Shown here: in pieces, positions 25,611-34,961 of the stretch
Layout: each line of letters begins with the position of its first letter
Position numbering within the stretch: position 1 is the stretch's first letter
From: RGIG4140 sp045632845
GTDB taxonomy: Bacteria; Pseudomonadota; Alphaproteobacteria; CAAHEQ01; UBA3637
Length of the DNA: 64,000 nt
NCBI GenBank assembly: GCA_045632845.1
Contig: JAZQXL010000012.1
Span: forward strand, 57,513-121,512
Direction: 5' to 3'
Made by a program: the position numbers and the translations under genes
Notes under the pieces: model-generated
What the model was told of the DNA's origin: nothing
The model's input: only the letters and a program-made list of their open reading frames with translations
The model's database searches: none

Positions 25611-26195
25611 TGAATCTTTTCTGATTTCATCATATCTTTTTTTAATTTCTTGTATATCTTCCCACATCAATGCTTTTGGGGATCCTGGTCTTGCGATTGG
25701 ATTTCGAAGTAAATATGAGGGATGAAAAATTGGCATCATTTTTGAACCATGTGGACCATCAAACCATTTCCCTCTTATTTTAGAAATAGCTCCTGCCTCA
25801 GGCAAAAATGATGTCAAAGCAACCCGTCCACACAACAGTATAATTTTTGGTTTTAAAATGCGAAGTTGTTCATCCAAATAAAAACGACAAGCCTTTTTTT
25901 CTTCAGGCAAAGGATCTCTATTTTCTGGTGGGCGACATTTAAGCGTGTTACAAATATAAATATCTTTTTCACGACTTAGTCCCACAGAGTCAAAAATCTT
26001 ATCTAAAAGTTGCCCTGCACGCCCAACAAATGGCTTCCCTTGCAAATCTTCATTTGCACCTGGAGCCTCACCAATCAAGACAATATTTGAATTTGGAATA
26101 CCATCAGAAAAAACGATATTTGTTCTTGTTTTTCCCAAAGGACACTTTTGACAATTCAAACATTGTTGATGAACACTTTCTAATTCTTCAAACAT
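25602..26195 (-). CDS. Family 4 uracil-DNA glycosylase
   Basis: A 197-residue 4Fe-4S glycosylase that removes uracil from DNA. Cluster ligands are the N-terminal CQKC (with CLNC just before it), Cys in LKCRPPENR and Cys in KKACRFYLDEQ. Catalytic motifs are GEAPGANEDLQGKPFVGRAG and HPSYLLRNP. It lacks the long N-terminal extension of many alphaproteobacterial homologues and has the compact length of thermophile UDGa. ACGGAGGA precedes the ATG. Confidence 0.92.
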   Translation of the reverse strand: MFEELESVHQQCLNCQKCPLGKTRTNIVFSDGIPNSNIVLIGEAPGANEDLQGKPFVGRAGQLLDKIFDSVGLSREKDIYICNTLKCRPPENRDPLPEEKKACRFYLDEQLRILKPKIILLCGRVALTSFLPEAGAISKIRGKWFDGPHGSKMMPIFHPSYLLRNPIARPGSPKALMWEDIQEIKKRYDEIRKDSLK

Positions 26196-26321
26196 AAAAT
26201 CCTCCGTTAAAAATTTAATTTCACTTTACATAATATTTTATAAAAAAACAATCTTTAAAAGTCTTTCTTGATTTTTTTATAAAAAACATGCTAAACAAAA
26301 AGAAAGAAAAGGCTATAGTTT

Positions 26322-27296
26322 ATGAATAAAAAAGATATTCCACAATTAAATGATTTTGTTCAATTCTTGACCCATGAGGTTTTTAAAACACCTATTGAAT
26401 CTATTTATCAATTTAAAAGAGGGGCTTCATCTTTCAATTATCTTGTAACCCTAAAAGATAAAAAATTACTGGTCAAATTAGCTTGGAAACATCAAAAAGA
26501 AGGTGTTGAACGTCTTGTTAAAATTATTAATACACTTGAAAAGCAAAACATTCCTACAGCCAAAATTATCCCTTTTCAAAATAAATTTGTTTTCAACTAC
26601 AAAAACAGTTATGGTTTTGTATTGGAATATATCGAGGGCAAATCTCTACCTGCTTGTAAAGTAAAAACAGAACATATTTTTGAAATATTAAACACCTATA
26701 AATCCTTTCAAAAAATTTCTTTTGATGAAAAAGAGTTGCTCATTCCTGCTTATAATTTTAAAAAAATACAAGAGGAATATTTAAAAAATTGCACGCTTAT
26801 GCTTGAACAAACACACTCTTTTTCATTATCCCATTTTTTATTAAAAATGTGTCAAAATGAATTGAAAAAAATAGGGAGAACATCCCTAATAATCCATGAT
26901 ACTCAAAAGGATATTATTCATGGAGATTTTCACCACAACAACATTATTTTTAAACAAGATAAGTTAAAGTCATTTTTAGATTTTGAAGATGTTGGATATG
27001 GTTATGCAACAGAAGATTTACTTCGTTTTGCATTATGCTTAACAGCAAGACAACATCTTTTTTATCCTTCGCAAAAATCATTGATTAAATATATTGATAT
27101 CCTAACAAAAGAGTTCCCATATCCTTATGAAAAATGGATAGTAGGGCTAAATTCTTTCACATTACAGAAAATGAAAAAAGTATTTGTCAAACCCAAAAAA
27201 AGCTCTTTTGATTTAACAAAAAAGTTGATTCAGATTATTATTTTTATGAAAAAATATCACTCCATCGAATCAATGTTAAAAAAGAAAACATCTTAA
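26322..27296 (+). CDS. Aminoglycoside-phosphotransferase-fold small-molecule kinase
   Basis: A 324-residue member of the APH/choline-kinase superfamily. The catalytic loop is HGDFHHNNIIF (Brenner-type HxD...N) and the metal motif is DFEDVGYG. An N-terminal lobe has LLVKLAW, the ATP-anchoring Lys. The substrate could be choline, a sugar, homoserine-like compounds or a lipid A precursor; the sequence does not say. The stop overlaps that of the convergent EptA-like gene by four bases. Confidence 0.75.
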   Translation: MNKKDIPQLNDFVQFLTHEVFKTPIESIYQFKRGASSFNYLVTLKDKKLLVKLAWKHQKEGVERLVKIINTLEKQNIPTAKIIPFQNKFVFNYKNSYGFVLEYIEGKSLPACKVKTEHIFEILNTYKSFQKISFDEKELLIPAYNFKKIQEEYLKNCTLMLEQTHSFSLSHFLLKMCQNELKKIGRTSLIIHDTQKDIIHGDFHHNNIIFKQDKLKSFLDFEDVGYGYATEDLLRFALCLTARQHLFYPSQKSLIKYIDILTKEFPYPYEKWIVGLNSFTLQKMKKVFVKPKKSSFDLTKKLIQIIIFMKKYHSIESMLKKKTS

Positions 27297-28888
27297 TCTA
27301 CTAAGCTTTTTTCTTTACAAACATCATCATTCATCAAACCAGATAATCTTGTAATTGTATGAATAACATTTTCTGTATTGTAAAATACATCTTTATTCTT
27401 CACCAAATTTATCTGAGCCTCTGGTCTTTTTTTCATATATTCTGATGACGTCCAAACAAAAAACGGAACACTTGTCATTGGTTCATTCGCAAGTTCTGAG
27501 TGACCCAAAATTTTGCGTGTTGTTGTATCAAAGACATCTTCACCATGATCACTAAAATAAAGGCAATATGATACATCGTTTTCTGCTTTTAACACATCAA
27601 TAATTTCATTTACAACATAATCAGTATAACGAATACTGTCATCGTAAGCATTCAATAAAATATGACCTTGTTGCGTCAAATCTTTGTGAGACAAATTATC
27701 TTTAAAAAAGGACCATTCAGCAGGATATCTATTTGTATAAGCTGAATGAGAGCCAATTAAATGGATAAAAATAACTTTTTTAAGAACCGATTTATCTTGA
27801 ATAATTTTTTCAACATCTGGAATCATATCCCCATCAAAACCTGTTTTTTCAAAACGCTTCATCCCACTAAAATTATATGACTTTTCCCAATCTGCATGAG
27901 AAGAAATTGCCGTTACCAATGTATCGGAAAGTGCATATTGATTTGACAACCAATATGTTTTAAACCCTGCTTGTTTAAAGAAATCAACAATAGTTCCTTT
28001 TTGAGTTAAAAATTCAGGGTGTTCCCGATCTGCAAAAGTCAAAACTTTTTCTAAAACAGGCATCGTTTGCGCAAATGGTGAAACAACTTTGTTAAAAACA
28101 AATAATTCCTCTTTTCTCTTGTTTGAAAAAGGTGTTGTTTCTCGTTCATACCCATATAGTTGTAAATGTGTTCTATTTGCTGATTCCCCAATAATAACAA
28201 CATATGTTTCTGGTATTTCTTCAGATAAATCTGTTTGAATTTTTTCAAAAGGTTTTGATGTGTTTTTTTCTAAAATTTTTTTCAACTCCCCATATGTTCT
28301 TTTGTATTCAAAAAAGTGATAAATCACATTACTATATGGATTTAACACATATCCATCTTTAAACTTAAACCCTGTTTTAAACAAGTTTCGAACAAAAGGA
28401 ATACTCAAAACCAAACACAAGAAAAATCCGCCAATTTGTGAAGCTAAAGATAAAGATAATGGTTCAATTTTGCTCAAAAAAACAAGTGGCAAACCCATAA
28501 ATAAAACACCTAAAACAAAAAGAATTGGCGGAATATTTTGAGTTAAAAATTCCTTTGTTTCTTTCATATTAGAAACAAATAAAGTAAAAAATGTATTCAG
28601 CCCAATTCTTGTTTTAAACAAGAAAATATGGCCTAATTCTAAAAACATTAATGGCATAAAAACAAAATGAACAACATATAAATATATCTTTAAATACTGT
28701 GGAATAACAAAAGCAGGTGCAAGAACCAAAAAACAAACTGGAAATGTACGAACAACGTCTTTTAAAAACAATTGATAGAATTGTTTATTCTTTAAATTTG
28801 CCTGTTTCAATGATCTAAAAAAAGTATAGAAAAGTGGTAAAAATCCAATTAAAAAGAGGTAACCTGCGGCTGAAAACAAATTTGACAT
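27293..28888 (-). CDS. EptA-like phosphoethanolamine transferase
   Basis: A 531-residue inner-membrane protein from the ATG at 28888. The frame extends to a GTG at 28921, but the ATG has AGGA upstream and gives a membrane segment immediately. About five N-terminal transmembrane helices precede a periplasmic sulfatase-type domain. The nucleophile Thr is in GESANRTHLQLYGYERETTP, and metal ligands are in SDHGEDVFD and LIGSHSAYTNRYP. The family transfers phosphoethanolamine from phosphatidylethanolamine to lipid A or other glycans, lowering sensitivity to cationic peptides. The start codon overlaps the -35 of the divergent promoter at 28882-28909. Confidence 0.88.
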   Translation of the reverse strand: MSNLFSAAGYLFLIGFLPLFYTFFRSLKQANLKNKQFYQLFLKDVVRTFPVCFLVLAPAFVIPQYLKIYLYVVHFVFMPLMFLELGHIFLFKTRIGLNTFFTLFVSNMKETKEFLTQNIPPILFVLGVLFMGLPLVFLSKIEPLSLSLASQIGGFFLCLVLSIPFVRNLFKTGFKFKDGYVLNPYSNVIYHFFEYKRTYGELKKILEKNTSKPFEKIQTDLSEEIPETYVVIIGESANRTHLQLYGYERETTPFSNKRKEELFVFNKVVSPFAQTMPVLEKVLTFADREHPEFLTQKGTIVDFFKQAGFKTYWLSNQYALSDTLVTAISSHADWEKSYNFSGMKRFEKTGFDGDMIPDVEKIIQDKSVLKKVIFIHLIGSHSAYTNRYPAEWSFFKDNLSHKDLTQQGHILLNAYDDSIRYTDYVVNEIIDVLKAENDVSYCLYFSDHGEDVFDTTTRKILGHSELANEPMTSVPFFVWTSSEYMKKRPEAQINLVKNKDVFYNTENVIHTITRLSGLMNDDVCKEKSLVD

Positions 28889-28909
28889 TCTTTCAATATC
28901 CTGTATAAT
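28882..28909 (+). promoter_or_regulatory. Promoter of the SAH/MTA deaminase gene
   Basis: TTGACA (28882-28887), a 16-base spacer and TATAAT (28904-28909), the strongest sigma-70-type match in the window. The -35 lies in the first codons of the divergent EptA-like gene. Confidence 0.75.
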
Positions 28910-28945
28910 AAAAACACGCACATATTTTACTGAAAGGGCTTAAAA

Positions 28946-30193
28946 ATGTCAATCTTAATTAGACATGTATTGTTAAACAACAAACCTGTTGATATTTTAA
29001 TTAACAAAAATAAAATTGAAAAAATTGCATCTCACATTCCAACAGCTCTTTCTGATGAAATTATTCAAGCTGAAGGAAAAGCCATTCTTCCTGCTTTTTA
29101 CAATATGCACACACATTCCCCAATGGTTCTTTTAAGAGGAATTGGGGAAGATAAAGACTTGTTCAGCTGGTTGCAAAACGACATCTGGCCTCGTGAAGAA
29201 AAATTAACTGGTGAACAAATTTACATTGCTTCTCGTATGGCTATTTTAGAAATGATAAAAAGTGGAACAGTTCTTTTTAACGATATGTACTTTTTTATGA
29301 ATGAAACAATTAGAGCCATTGATGAAATGGGCGTTCGTGGTCTTGTTTCTTGCGTTGCAATGGATTTATTTGATCCTAAAAAAACAGCACAAAAGAAAAA
29401 AGATATGACTGAGTTTATTCAAACACCTTGCGCATCAAAACAAGTCATCAAAACAATCGCTTGTCATGCTGTTTATACTGTTTCAGAAGAGCTTTTAAAA
29501 TTCAGCCGTGATTTAGCAAAAAAACACAACACTTATTTACATATCCATTTAGCTGAAACTGAAAAAGAAGTTTCTGATTGTGTTGAAAAAACGGGGTTAA
29601 CACCAACACAATATTTAGACAAACTTGGATTGTTAACACCCAAAACCATTCTTGCACATTGCGTGTGGTTGAATGATGAAGATCAAAATATCATCAGAGA
29701 AAGAGGTTGTTTGATTGCGCACTGCCCTATTTCAAATTTAAAATTAAATTCTGGTCAAATGCCTTTAAACACATACCTAAAAAAAGGATTAAAAGTTTCT
29801 CTTGGAACAGATGGTGCTTCTTCAAATAATGCTTTAAGTATGTTCTCTGAAATGAAAGTCGCAGCACTTTCTGCAAAAGGAGAATCTCACGATATAACAG
29901 CAGCCCCAGTTCAAAATATTTTAAAAATGGCACAACAAACACCTGCTGAATTTTTAGGTCTTAATGCAGGAAAAATCCAAGAAGGCTCTTTAGCTGATTT
30001 TATTTTTGTTGACACACACAACACATTAACACATCCATTACATTTCTTAGAATCTCATTGTGTTTATAGCATGGATTCTTCTTGTGTTACAGATGTATGT
30101 GTAAATGGGCGGTTTGTGCTTAAAAACAAAAACCACCCACTAGAAAATGAAATTATTGATTCATTTTTATCTTTAACGAAATCTTTTTTCTAA
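28946..30193 (+). CDS. S-adenosylhomocysteine/5'-methylthioadenosine deaminase family amidohydrolase
   Basis: A 415-residue amidohydrolase-superfamily enzyme. Metal and catalytic residues are the two His of NMHTHSPMVLLRG, His in HLAETEKEV, His in AHCVWLN and Asp in GTDGASSNNALSMF. These are the motifs of MtaD/SAH deaminases and relatives such as atrazine chlorohydrolase. The likely reaction converts SAH or MTA to the inosyl form in methionine-cycle salvage. It is the only gene on this strand here and overlaps the end of the convergent terC-type gene by four bases. Confidence 0.85.
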   Translation: MSILIRHVLLNNKPVDILINKNKIEKIASHIPTALSDEIIQAEGKAILPAFYNMHTHSPMVLLRGIGEDKDLFSWLQNDIWPREEKLTGEQIYIASRMAILEMIKSGTVLFNDMYFFMNETIRAIDEMGVRGLVSCVAMDLFDPKKTAQKKKDMTEFIQTPCASKQVIKTIACHAVYTVSEELLKFSRDLAKKHNTYLHIHLAETEKEVSDCVEKTGLTPTQYLDKLGLLTPKTILAHCVWLNDEDQNIIRERGCLIAHCPISNLKLNSGQMPLNTYLKKGLKVSLGTDGASSNNALSMFSEMKVAALSAKGESHDITAAPVQNILKMAQQTPAEFLGLNAGKIQEGSLADFIFVDTHNTLTHPLHFLESHCVYSMDSSCVTDVCVNGRFVLKNKNHPLENEIIDSFLSLTKSFF

Positions 30194-31173
30194 AACTTTT
30201 CAATTGCTGTATTAGATTCTTTCCCTTTTCTTGTTTGATACAAGGAAACAGCAATTCCTAATGCCAAAATTCCAAAAGTAACAATCAAAGAAATGGATGT
30301 TGTAACCTTTAAACCAATATATGGTAAAAAGATTTTTGAACCAATAAAAATAAGAACCAATGACAATGCGTGTTTTAAATAAACAAATCTTGTCACTGCT
30401 TGTGCCAATAAAAAGTAAAGTGAACGCAAGCCTAAGATAGCAAAAATATTACTTGTATACACAACAAAAACATCCTGCGTGATTAAGAAAATTGCAGGAA
30501 TACTATCAATAGCAAAAATAACGTCCATGGTTTCAATAATAACCAAAGCCAAAAACAAAGGCGTTGCGACCCATTTTCCAGCTTCTTTAATAAAAAAGTG
30601 TTCTTCATGCAATTGGCTTGTCATTGGGATGTACTTTTTAATAAAAGAAAGAATTTTTCCTTCAGAAGCATCTTCTCCCTCATCTTCATCATCATTTTTC
30701 ATCGCTTCAATGAGCATTTTAACACCTGTATAAACCAAAAATGCTGAGAAAATATATAAAACCCAATGCCACTTACTTACCAACTGAGCACCAACCAAAA
30801 TCATCACTGCACGCATGATAATGGCACCTAAAACACCCCAAAATAAAACACGGTGTTGATAAATTGCTGGAACTTTTAGAGATGTAAAAACCAATGAAAT
30901 AACAAAAATATTATCCATTGATAAACTAAATTCTACAAGATACCCAGTGTAAAAAAGCATCCCCACATCAAGACCTTTTTCCCACAAAACAAACAACCCA
31001 AAAAGAAGAGAAACAGCCATATATGACAAACAAATTTTAAGTGTTCCCCCCATTGTTGGTGTATCAGATTTTTTGTGAAACACAAACAAATCTAAAAACA
31101 AAATAGTAAACACAATTAAAGCAAAAACAACCCACATTCCCCCTGTGGATAAGTGTGATAAAGCATCTAACAT
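30190..31173 (-). CDS. TerC family integral membrane protein
   Basis: A 327-residue protein with about nine membrane segments and the TerC/Alx landmarks SLSMDNIFVISLVF, HRVLFWGVLGAIIMRA and DVIFAIDSIPAIF. Acidic residues within the membrane segments suggest metal handling. Alx-type members help export manganese and TerC members assist metallation of exported enzymes; the substrate here is unproven. Last gene of the ybaB-terC operon, 12 bases after the amidase. Confidence 0.9.
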   Translation of the reverse strand: MLDALSHLSTGGMWVVFALIVFTILFLDLFVFHKKSDTPTMGGTLKICLSYMAVSLLFGLFVLWEKGLDVGMLFYTGYLVEFSLSMDNIFVISLVFTSLKVPAIYQHRVLFWGVLGAIIMRAVMILVGAQLVSKWHWVLYIFSAFLVYTGVKMLIEAMKNDDEDEGEDASEGKILSFIKKYIPMTSQLHEEHFFIKEAGKWVATPLFLALVIIETMDVIFAIDSIPAIFLITQDVFVVYTSNIFAILGLRSLYFLLAQAVTRFVYLKHALSLVLIFIGSKIFLPYIGLKVTTSISLIVTFGILALGIAVSLYQTRKGKESNTAIEKF

Positions 31174-31185
31174 TTTTATAATCCC

Positions 31186-31716
31186 CTATTTTAATTTTGT
31201 TTTTGATAATACAGGTCTGCGAACAGGATTTGTTGCCAATCCTAAATGGCAAAATTCTTCCCAAGGAAATGTTTCACCAGGATCAAATTTTCTATCAGGT
31301 GCAATATCAGAATGTGCAACAACGTTTTCAGGTTTAATTTTATAACGATTCATAATATCAGCACACAATTTTTTGCCTGACTGGATCTGTTCAACAGAAA
31401 AATCTTGAAAAGTTCTTTCTCCCAAAGCAGGGCATTGAAACTCAATTCCGATAGAATGAGAATTAATATCTTCTTTGATATCTCCCCAACAAGAAACACC
31501 TGCATGCCAAGCTCTTTTATCTTCAGGAATAACTTGATAAATAGTTCCATCCCTGTCAATCACATAATGAGAACTAACACGCCCCCCTTCTTCTTTATCA
31601 ATAAAAATAGAAAGTGTTTCATCAATTGAGTTTGTCGCTGTAGCATGAAAAACAATCATGTCAATTTTAGATTTTCTTTCATCAAAATGAGTAGACGGTT
31701 TTTGAATAATTTTCAT
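31186..31716 (-). CDS. N-acetylmuramoyl-L-alanine amidase (Amidase_2, AmpD-like)
   Basis: A 176-residue zinc amidase. Zinc ligands are His in DMIVFHATAT, His in VVAHSDIAPDRKFDPG and Asp in the same motif; the core also has SSHYVIDRDG and AWHAGVSCWG. There is no signal peptide, so a cytoplasmic AmpD-like role cleaving anhydro-muropeptides in cell-wall recycling is most likely. It starts one base after the ruvC stop, inside a tightly packed operon. Confidence 0.88.
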   Translation of the reverse strand: MKIIQKPSTHFDERKSKIDMIVFHATATNSIDETLSIFIDKEEGGRVSSHYVIDRDGTIYQVIPEDKRAWHAGVSCWGDIKEDINSHSIGIEFQCPALGERTFQDFSVEQIQSGKKLCADIMNRYKIKPENVVAHSDIAPDRKFDPGETFPWEEFCHLGLATNPVRRPVLSKTKLK

Positions 31717-31717
31717 A

Positions 31718-32218
31718 TCATTTCTCCATCATTTTCTTCAACGTTACAGGTCTTAAAAAACTATGACACAACGAAATAGCAAGCGCATCTGCAGCGTCAG
31801 CTGGAATATTTTCTGGAACAGATTTTAAAAGTGTTCTTACCATCATATCCACCTGTTTTTTATCCGCATGACCAACACCAACAACCATTTTTTTAATTTG
31901 GTTTGGTGTATATTCCGCAACCGGAATTTTAAACAAGGCTGGTGTTAACAAAACAACACCTCTTGCTTGGCCCAATTTCAATGTTGAATTTGGATTTTTA
32001 TTAACAAATGTTTCTTCAACCGCAGCTTCATCTGGTTCATAAGCTTCAATAACTTTTTTCAAATCTACGTGAAGCTCACTTAATCTTGTGCTTAACTCAT
32101 TTTTATCGTCAGGATTAATCACTCCTGCCGCAATAAAACGCAAACGGGAGCCATCTTTTTCAATGACTCCCCAACCTGTGTGTCTCAATCCTGGGTCAAG
32201 CCCTAAGATTCGAACCAT
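31718..32218 (-). CDS. ruvC: Holliday junction endonuclease RuvC
   Basis: A 166-residue resolvase. Acidic catalytic residues are visible in ILGLDPGLRHTGWG, AAVEETFVNKN and DAADALAISLCH, the latter with two Asp. Full length. ruvA and ruvB are not adjacent, although they often follow ruvC. It starts two bases after the yebC stop. Confidence 0.96.
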   Translation of the reverse strand: MVRILGLDPGLRHTGWGVIEKDGSRLRFIAAGVINPDDKNELSTRLSELHVDLKKVIEAYEPDEAAVEETFVNKNPNSTLKLGQARGVVLLTPALFKIPVAEYTPNQIKKMVVGVGHADKKQVDMMVRTLLKSVPENIPADAADALAISLCHSFLRPVTLKKMMEK

Positions 32219-32220
32219 GT

Positions 32221-32973
32221 TTATTCTCCTAATTGAGCCATTATTTCTTCTGAAATATCAGCATTTGTAATCACACGTTGAACGTCATCATCTTCATTCA
32301 AAAGATCAATAAATTTCATCAATTTTTGTGCAGTTTCCAAATCTGTAATTTCTTTTTGAACCATTGGTTTCCAATCACGTCTAGCAACATTTGGTGTACC
32401 AAGTTTACCTTCTAACACATCACGAACTGCAGCCAAATCATCTGGTTGACATGTAATTTCATGTGTTTCATCTGTTGAAACAACATCATCTGCACCAGCA
32501 TCTAATGCTGCTTCAAAAATTGCATCAGGTGTACCAACTGCTACAGGATATTCAATATAACCAATACGTTCAAAGTTAAATGTTACTGAACCTGTTTCAC
32601 CCAAAGCACCACCATTTTTTGAAAATAATGATCTCAAAACTGGAGCTGTTCGAGCACGGTTATCCGTCAAAGCTTCAACAATAACTGAAACTTTACCTGG
32701 ACCCATACCTTCATAACGAACTTCTTCATAGTTTGAAGTGTCAGTGCCTTGTGTTCCTTTCAAAACTGCACGTTCAATATTGTCTTTTGGCATATTTTCA
32801 GAACGAGCTGTTTGAATAGCTAAACGCAATCTAGGGTTAGAAGCTGGATCGCCACCACCTTGTTTTGCTGCAACTGTGATTTCACGTGCAAGTTTTGAGA
32901 AAATTTTTGCGCGCATTTTATCTTGTGCGCCTTTACGATACATAATATTTTTAAACTGTGAATGTCCTGCCAT
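32221..32973 (-). CDS. yebC: YebC/PmpR family protein
   Basis: A 250-residue protein with the family opening MAGHSQFKNIMYRKGAQD and conserved RLRLAIQTARSENMPKDNI. YebC proteins were described as transcriptional regulators; recent work also ties members to translation of proline-rich sequences. The yebC-ruvC order is widespread. TTG/ATG ambiguity does not arise; the ATG at 32973 is preceded by AAGGAAAA. Confidence 0.95.
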   Translation of the reverse strand: MAGHSQFKNIMYRKGAQDKMRAKIFSKLAREITVAAKQGGGDPASNPRLRLAIQTARSENMPKDNIERAVLKGTQGTDTSNYEEVRYEGMGPGKVSVIVEALTDNRARTAPVLRSLFSKNGGALGETGSVTFNFERIGYIEYPVAVGTPDAIFEAALDAGADDVVSTDETHEITCQPDDLAAVRDVLEGKLGTPNVARRDWKPMVQKEITDLETAQKLMKFIDLLNEDDDVQRVITNADISEEIMAQLGE

Positions 32974-33014
32974 AATATTTTCCTTAATTTGATTTTAAAA
33001 TATCTATATTTATA

Positions 33015-33827
33015 TCATACTTCGTGCGTATTTTCAAGCGTTTGCCCTATCCGAACGGGAAAAATTTCTCTTGCACGCCCTGTTTTTTCATCAATATCTG
33101 CGCAAATGGCACAAAAAGTTGCATTTTTTTCAGCTGGTTCTAAACGACCTTTTCTATCCCCGCCTAAAAATCTTGGAAAAGCAAGTTCCTTTTTCATCCC
33201 AATAACAGAATCATAATCCCCACACATTCCAATATCGGAGATATAAGCTGTTCCACTTGACAAAACATGTGCATCAGCTGTTGGAATATGTGTATGCGTT
33301 CCAACAACTAAAGATGCGTGACCATCCAAATAATGCCCTAGAGCCACTTTTTCAGCTGTTGCTTCTGCATGAAAATCAACAACCAATACATCATAATCTT
33401 GTCCACGTTTAAATTTTTGCAACCAGTTTTGAATAGATTGAAAAGGACTTTCAACTGAACGCATAAAAACACTACCCAATAATTGAACAACTGCAACACG
33501 AACACCGGATGCACTTTTAACAATGCAAAAACCTTTTCCTACTGTATTTTCCGGATAGTTCATCGGTCTAATAATATTATCTGCTTCATTTAAAATTGGA
33601 AAAATATCAGGTTTATCAAAAGAATGGTTCCCTAGTGTGATTACGTCCGTTCCATGTTCTAAAAAGGCATTATACATTTTAGGATTAATCCCAAACCCAT
33701 GCGCTGCATTTTCACCATTAACAATGATAAAATCTAAACCTAATTTTTCTTTTAATTTTGGCAAGCTTGATAGCACGAGCTTGCGACCTGCTTTGCCAAC
33801 AACATCTCCACAAAATAATATTTTCAT
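33015..33827 (-). CDS. ymdB: YmdB family metallophosphoesterase (TIGR00282)
   Basis: A 270-residue calcineurin-like phosphoesterase. Metal-binding motifs are FCGDVVGKAGR, NGENAAHGFG, GNHSFD, DFHAEATAEK and GTHTHIPTAD. Bacillus YmdB hydrolyses 2',3'-cyclic nucleotides and affects RNA turnover; the role here is inferred from family. Its start overlaps the zapA stop by four bases. In many alphaproteobacteria a 5-formyltetrahydrofolate cyclo-ligase lies between zapA and ymdB; it is absent here. Confidence 0.92.
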   Translation of the reverse strand: MKILFCGDVVGKAGRKLVLSSLPKLKEKLGLDFIIVNGENAAHGFGINPKMYNAFLEHGTDVITLGNHSFDKPDIFPILNEADNIIRPMNYPENTVGKGFCIVKSASGVRVAVVQLLGSVFMRSVESPFQSIQNWLQKFKRGQDYDVLVVDFHAEATAEKVALGHYLDGHASLVVGTHTHIPTADAHVLSSGTAYISDIGMCGDYDSVIGMKKELAFPRFLGGDRKGRLEPAEKNATFCAICADIDEKTGRAREIFPVRIGQTLENTHEV

Positions 33828-34156
33828 ACTGTTTCTTCTTTAGTCTTTTCTTCCATCAATCCATCAGCCAAAGCCAAAACTTTTGCTGATAAATTATTTA
33901 ACGATTCTGTAATTTGACGTTGATTTTCCATAAACGCATCAGCATGAATATTTTTTTCAAGCTGACTTTTTTCTTCCGCCAACAACAAGCAAAGCATTGC
34001 AAGCAATTGACCTTCTTGCATAAAACCAATTGATTTCAACAATTTTTCAGCACGAGCATCCAAATTTTCACCCAAAGTTGCCATATATCCTTCTTGTCCA
34101 TCAGCACAAGAAAACTTGTAATATCTGCCACCTATTTTCAATGATACAACAGCCAT
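33824..34156 (-). CDS. zapA: Cell division protein ZapA
   Basis: A 110-residue FtsZ-bundling protein: MAVVSLKIGGRYYKFSCADG is the ZapA N-terminal domain, and a coiled coil follows (LLLAEEKSQLEKNIHADAF). It acts in the cytoplasm at the division ring. The start overlaps the end of the small upstream gene by one base, a coupling seen across alphaproteobacteria. Confidence 0.88.
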   Translation of the reverse strand: MAVVSLKIGGRYYKFSCADGQEGYMATLGENLDARAEKLLKSIGFMQEGQLLAMLCLLLAEEKSQLEKNIHADAFMENQRQITESLNNLSAKVLALADGLMEEKTKEETV

Positions 34157-34350
34157 TATTCGCCTCCTTGATTTTGATGAAATGTGCCAAGCGCATTGTC
34201 GATTCTCATATATGTTTTTCGAATAACATTTTTAAGTTCTTCGACCTTGCTCACTGCTTGCTCTTTATCTTTTTTTGACTGATGTAAAGCTGTTTCCAAT
34301 TTTACAACTGCTTGCTCTAAATTTGCAACTGCGCGTTTGATATCTTCCAT
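34156..34350 (-). CDS. Small coiled-coil protein upstream of zapA (DUF4164-like)
   Basis: A 64-residue, almost wholly coiled-coil protein (LEQAVVKLETALHQSKKDK). Its size and place directly before zapA match the DUF4164 genes of alphaproteobacteria, which are presumed division accessories. Assignment rests mainly on synteny, since coiled coils carry little family signal. It starts eight bases after recR. Confidence 0.65.
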   Translation of the reverse strand: MEDIKRAVANLEQAVVKLETALHQSKKDKEQAVSKVEELKNVIRKTYMRIDNALGTFHQNQGGE

Positions 34351-34358
34351 GTTTTCAC

Positions 34359-34952
34359 CTATACATTTCGCCTTGCCTTAAATGCCAGCTGTAGCGTACC
34401 ATCATCCAAATAATCCAACTCTCCTCCAACAGGAACACCTCTGGAAAGTGTTGAAACATTCACATCAAATTCACTCAATTTATCTGAGAGATAATGAACC
34501 GTTGTTTGCCCTTCAACCGAAGCAGGAAGAGCCAAAATAATTTCTTTAACATTTTGTATTGAAACACGCTCAATCAACTCTGAAATTTTAAGTTCATCAG
34601 GACCTACTCCATCTAAAGCCGAAAGAACACCACCTAACACATGATAGACGCCTTTAAAAGCGCTCGCCCGTTCAAGTGCCCATAAATCAGCAACATCTTG
34701 AACAACACATACAAGAGAAGAGTCTCTTTTTGAATCAGAACAAATTGAACAAGGAATGCTTGTATCCATATTTCCACAAACTGGACAAGGTTGAACCCTT
34801 TCCAAAACTGTTTGCATTGAAGCAACCAGTGGTGCAAATTTGCTTTCTTTTTGTTTCAACAACGACAAAACTGCCCGCCTTGCAGACCGAGGTCCCAACG
34901 CAGGCAATTTTGAAAGCAAACCAATGAGTTGTTCTAATTCAGGGGCGGCCAT
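34359..34952 (-). CDS. recR: Recombination protein RecR
   Basis: A 197-residue RecFOR-pathway protein that helps load RecA at gaps. Helix-hairpin-helix LSKLPALGPRSARR, a four-Cys zinc finger (CPVCGNMDTSIPCSIC), then a Toprim domain with VCVVQDVADLWALE and YHVLGGVLSALDGVGP. Full length. The ybaB-recR pair is conserved; dnaX, which often precedes it, is not here. Confidence 0.96.
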   Translation of the reverse strand: MAAPELEQLIGLLSKLPALGPRSARRAVLSLLKQKESKFAPLVASMQTVLERVQPCPVCGNMDTSIPCSICSDSKRDSSLVCVVQDVADLWALERASAFKGVYHVLGGVLSALDGVGPDELKISELIERVSIQNVKEIILALPASVEGQTTVHYLSDKLSEFDVNVSTLSRGVPVGGELDYLDDGTLQLAFKARRNV

Positions 34953-34961
34953 TTTAATCCT

